Of a DNA stretch of 64,000 bases, positions 62,237 to 64,000 are shown one piece after another. The translations under genes and the position numbers were made by a program. The DNA lies in assembly GCF_902686445.1 (NCBI RefSeq), contig NC_062219.1, positions 41,195,056 through 41,259,055 of the forward strand, in the 5' to 3' direction. The DNA is from Sciurus carolinensis (lineage: Eukaryota > Chordata > Mammalia > Rodentia > Sciuridae). Numbering within the stretch: the first letter of the stretch is position 1; each line of letters starts with the position of its first letter. The notes beneath the pieces were generated by a model that did no database searches, had not been told where the DNA came from, and was given only the letters and a program-made list of their open reading frames with translations.

Positions 62237-62284
62237 CTGTACCTGGAAAGAAGGAAGAAAAAACAACCAAGACAGTGGAGCAAG
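62237..62284 (+). CDS. TRDN: TRDN coding exon 9 of 9 in the window (16 codons)
   Basis: This 48-nt exon has acceptor TTATATTGCAG and donor CAAG|GTAAAA. With the carried G it reads AVPGKKEEKTTKTVEQ, which is identical to human triadin as I remember it. It is thus the best-conserved of the nine and a firm anchor for the gene call. The KKEEK core is a KEKE-type motif of the luminal tail. Both ends are phase 1. The next human residues (EIRKEKSG) are not found in the 1.7 kb that remains. A 35-T run lies 131 bp past the donor. Confidence 0.97.
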
Positions 62285-62414
62285 GTAAAAAAAAATGAAG
62301 GAGGTTGACATTATCTTCTTTAGAAAGACAACAACATGTGGAGGAGAGCCCTGGATTCATACAGGCGGAAGACAATAACCTTTAAATCTGTGCTCCATAT
62401 CACTGTCCTTGCAT

Positions 62415-62451
<37 letters not shown>

Positions 62452-64000
62452 TGCCAGGCAGAATGTGAGGTGGCGAGCTGGATTTGTCTTTCTTTTGTGA
62501 ATGAAACTTTGAGTATAAATTCAGAACAGGGAAACTCCACAGTCTGCTTAATTACATCAGCAGAAACACTCAAGATTGTTGGGAATCAGGAAATGAACTG
62601 GAGCAATTGGTAGATGTATTTGTTTGGTTTTTTTATTGCAACACCACATTACTGATCATAGTTTGAAGAATAAAGGTGACCTAATTCTGTTTACCAAAAA
62701 AAAAAAAATAATAATTTACAATTTTTGGAAAATAATTGTAAAAATTAAAATACAGGAGAAAAACAACAGCAAAAGAAAGCTATTCAAATTTATATGATGA
62801 CTTCGACAATTGGTTTTCCCAAAGTCTGAAATTATGAAGTTACAAAATGTCATTAAATAGTTCTGCATTTTATTTTTTTAATGTGGCTATATTATAATTA
62901 GATGTATACTTCAGAAAAACACTCTATAGTACACCAGACTTGAGACATTTACAGTGATGTTACAATCCCTCTTAAAGTTCAAAGTGTGTCAACAATTTTA
63001 ATTGTTGCTCCCCACTCTTCTACTTTTTACATAATGTTATTATGTTTATTATTTATTAAACAAAATTTGAACTGGCAATAATTTTGTCAAGGATAAAGTC
63101 AAAATAATCCTTACTCCTATATTTGTGATGCAATAAAGTTCCTAGTCTCTTAACATCAGAAATTTAAAATTTTTGATGTATTTTATCAAGAAAATCATTC
63201 CATTCCTCACATTTCAGATAAGTGAACTGGTTAAGGATTCAGTTCAGTAAAAAGATTGGTTAAGGATTTATTTCCTTAGGCTTTTCAAAATATAATAACA
63301 TTAGAATATCTTTGATAAAGTTTTTCAATTTATTTTGGCTTCTGGGTACCACCTGACATGTTAGAATAATAGGGCGTATTTTTGCAAACTTCTTTTTTAA
63401 AGAAAAGTGCATACTTTAGTATCCAAAATTTAAAGTAGAAGCACTAGATGCCAGTTTCAGCCTGTTCACCTGTCCAAGTTTCTGGTCCTAAATTTCTTCT
63501 TCAAAACTTGAAGATCATTATACCTAACCTGCATATCTGACAAGATATTGTATAGTTCAAACAAAGGATGTGCAAAGGATGTGAAAAATTTAAATACCTA
63601 AATATGAATTATAATACCTTTTAGATTTTTTTCTAATAAAATCAATTTCAGTCCAGGTGAGAGGAATTTTAAGACATCAAGTTTCATAGTTTTGTTTCAC
63701 TCTGGTGTAGTGGTGATTGCTCATGGAACTCAGAGATTGCATTTATACCCACCACGTGTTAAGAGAAAATTGACTAGAACATAAAACATCCTCACGGAGA
63801 ACAAGGTACCTAACAGATAACTGATCTGACCACCTTTTGTTTATTTCTTCTCACATTGATTCTATAGTTTCCTCAAGTGACCAGAAATGGAAAATGGCTG
63901 TATGACATGTGAACTTACTCTTTTACATATTATTTTATAGTTTTTAATAAAAATTTCTTTTATCTTAAGATAGCTTAGGCCTTTGACTTGTGTAAAAAAA
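62285..64000 (+). other. TRDN: TRDN intron, 5' part (3' end outside the window)
   Basis: No exon recognised. It holds a 35-T run (62416-62450) and an A-rich stretch at 62697-62710. The stretch at 62760-62790 is Lys-rich if read as AAA/AAG codons, but has no donor, so it is not an exon. The rest is AT-rich and unremarkable. Confidence 0.85.
62416..62450 (+). repeat. Poly-T run of 35
   Basis: Uninterrupted T from GCATG to GTGCC. It could be the A-tail of a minus-strand retroposed piece whose body would be 62451 onward, but no element or target duplication is visible. Confidence 0.9.

Larger units (their letters stand above)
1..64000 (+). other. TRDN: Internal genomic segment of TRDN (triadin): nine coding exons and their introns
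   Basis: Nine short exons in one orientation, all phase 1 and all with AG/GT borders, translate in order to a Lys/Glu-rich chain that follows human triadin as I remember it. Several blocks are identical or nearly so, such as the last exon, AVPGKKEEKTTKTVEQ. Triadin is a single-pass sarcoplasmic-reticulum protein whose long luminal tail binds calsequestrin through KEKE-type motifs and helps couple it to the ryanodine receptor. Only part of that tail is encoded here. The start codon, transmembrane exon, first luminal exons and C-terminal exons lie outside. The large introns fit the known size of TRDN, several hundred kilobases in human. I see no second gene on either strand. Confidence 0.95.

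Noticed and set aside
62755..62790. Lys-rich AG-preceded stretch after the ninth exon, tested as the next triadin exon
   Set aside because: It has no GT donor after it, and its translation does not match the human block that should follow.
1..64000. tRNA, rRNA, snRNA, CRISPR-like array or a second protein gene
   Set aside because: The only tRNA-like boxes belong to ID SINEs, no spaced direct-repeat array exists, and no exon chain exists on the minus strand.

Overview
This window is mammalian nuclear DNA, very probably from a squirrel (family Sciuridae). It is AT-rich and nearly all intronic. It carries tRNA-like ID SINEs and composite B1-plus-ID SINEs of the squirrel type (14203-14330, 49145-49350, 53909-54340, 59438-59535), rodent-type L1 3' ends, MaLR-type LTRs, and old mammalian L2, MIR and MER5 relics. 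There is no bacterial-style gene organisation, and no open frame in the window looks like an intact long gene.

The only gene I can support is TRDN (triadin), read on the + strand. Nine very short coding exons (18 to 54 nt) lie at 25494-25547, 30891-30920, 36915-36944, 37695-37712, 42383-42415, 42536-42562, 44632-44658, 53183-53230 and 62237-62284. All have AG/GT borders, and every intron interrupts the frame after the first base of a codon. They total 315 nt, or 105 codons, with no stop. In order they spell the lysine/glutamate-rich middle of the luminal domain of triadin. That sarcoplasmic-reticulum membrane protein links calsequestrin and junctin to the ryanodine receptor in heart and skeletal muscle. 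The transmembrane segment and the cysteine-containing C-terminus lie outside the window.

Layout: 1-25493 is one long intron (its 5' end is outside) with L2, CR1/L3-like, MIR, L1 and LTR relics, a direct duplication and an LTR nested in an LTR. From 25494 to 44658 seven exons are spaced by introns of 120 bp to 6 kb, with a 1.2-kb antisense L1 at 40575-41755. From 44659 to 62236 two introns of 8.5 and 9.0 kb hold L1, MLT1, MER5, SINE and L2 copies, a 21-C tract and a TTCC tract. The last 1.7 kb is the start of another intron, with a 35-T tract.

The main interest is splicing. The exons form a modular array in which any one can be skipped without changing frame. Two exons have tandem NAG acceptors, one is an 18-nt microexon, one acceptor has a microsatellite where its pyrimidine tract should be, and one intron is only 120 bp. 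I found no undescribed mobile system, RNA gene or CRISPR-like array. Repeat names rest on remembered consensus features, not on a database search.
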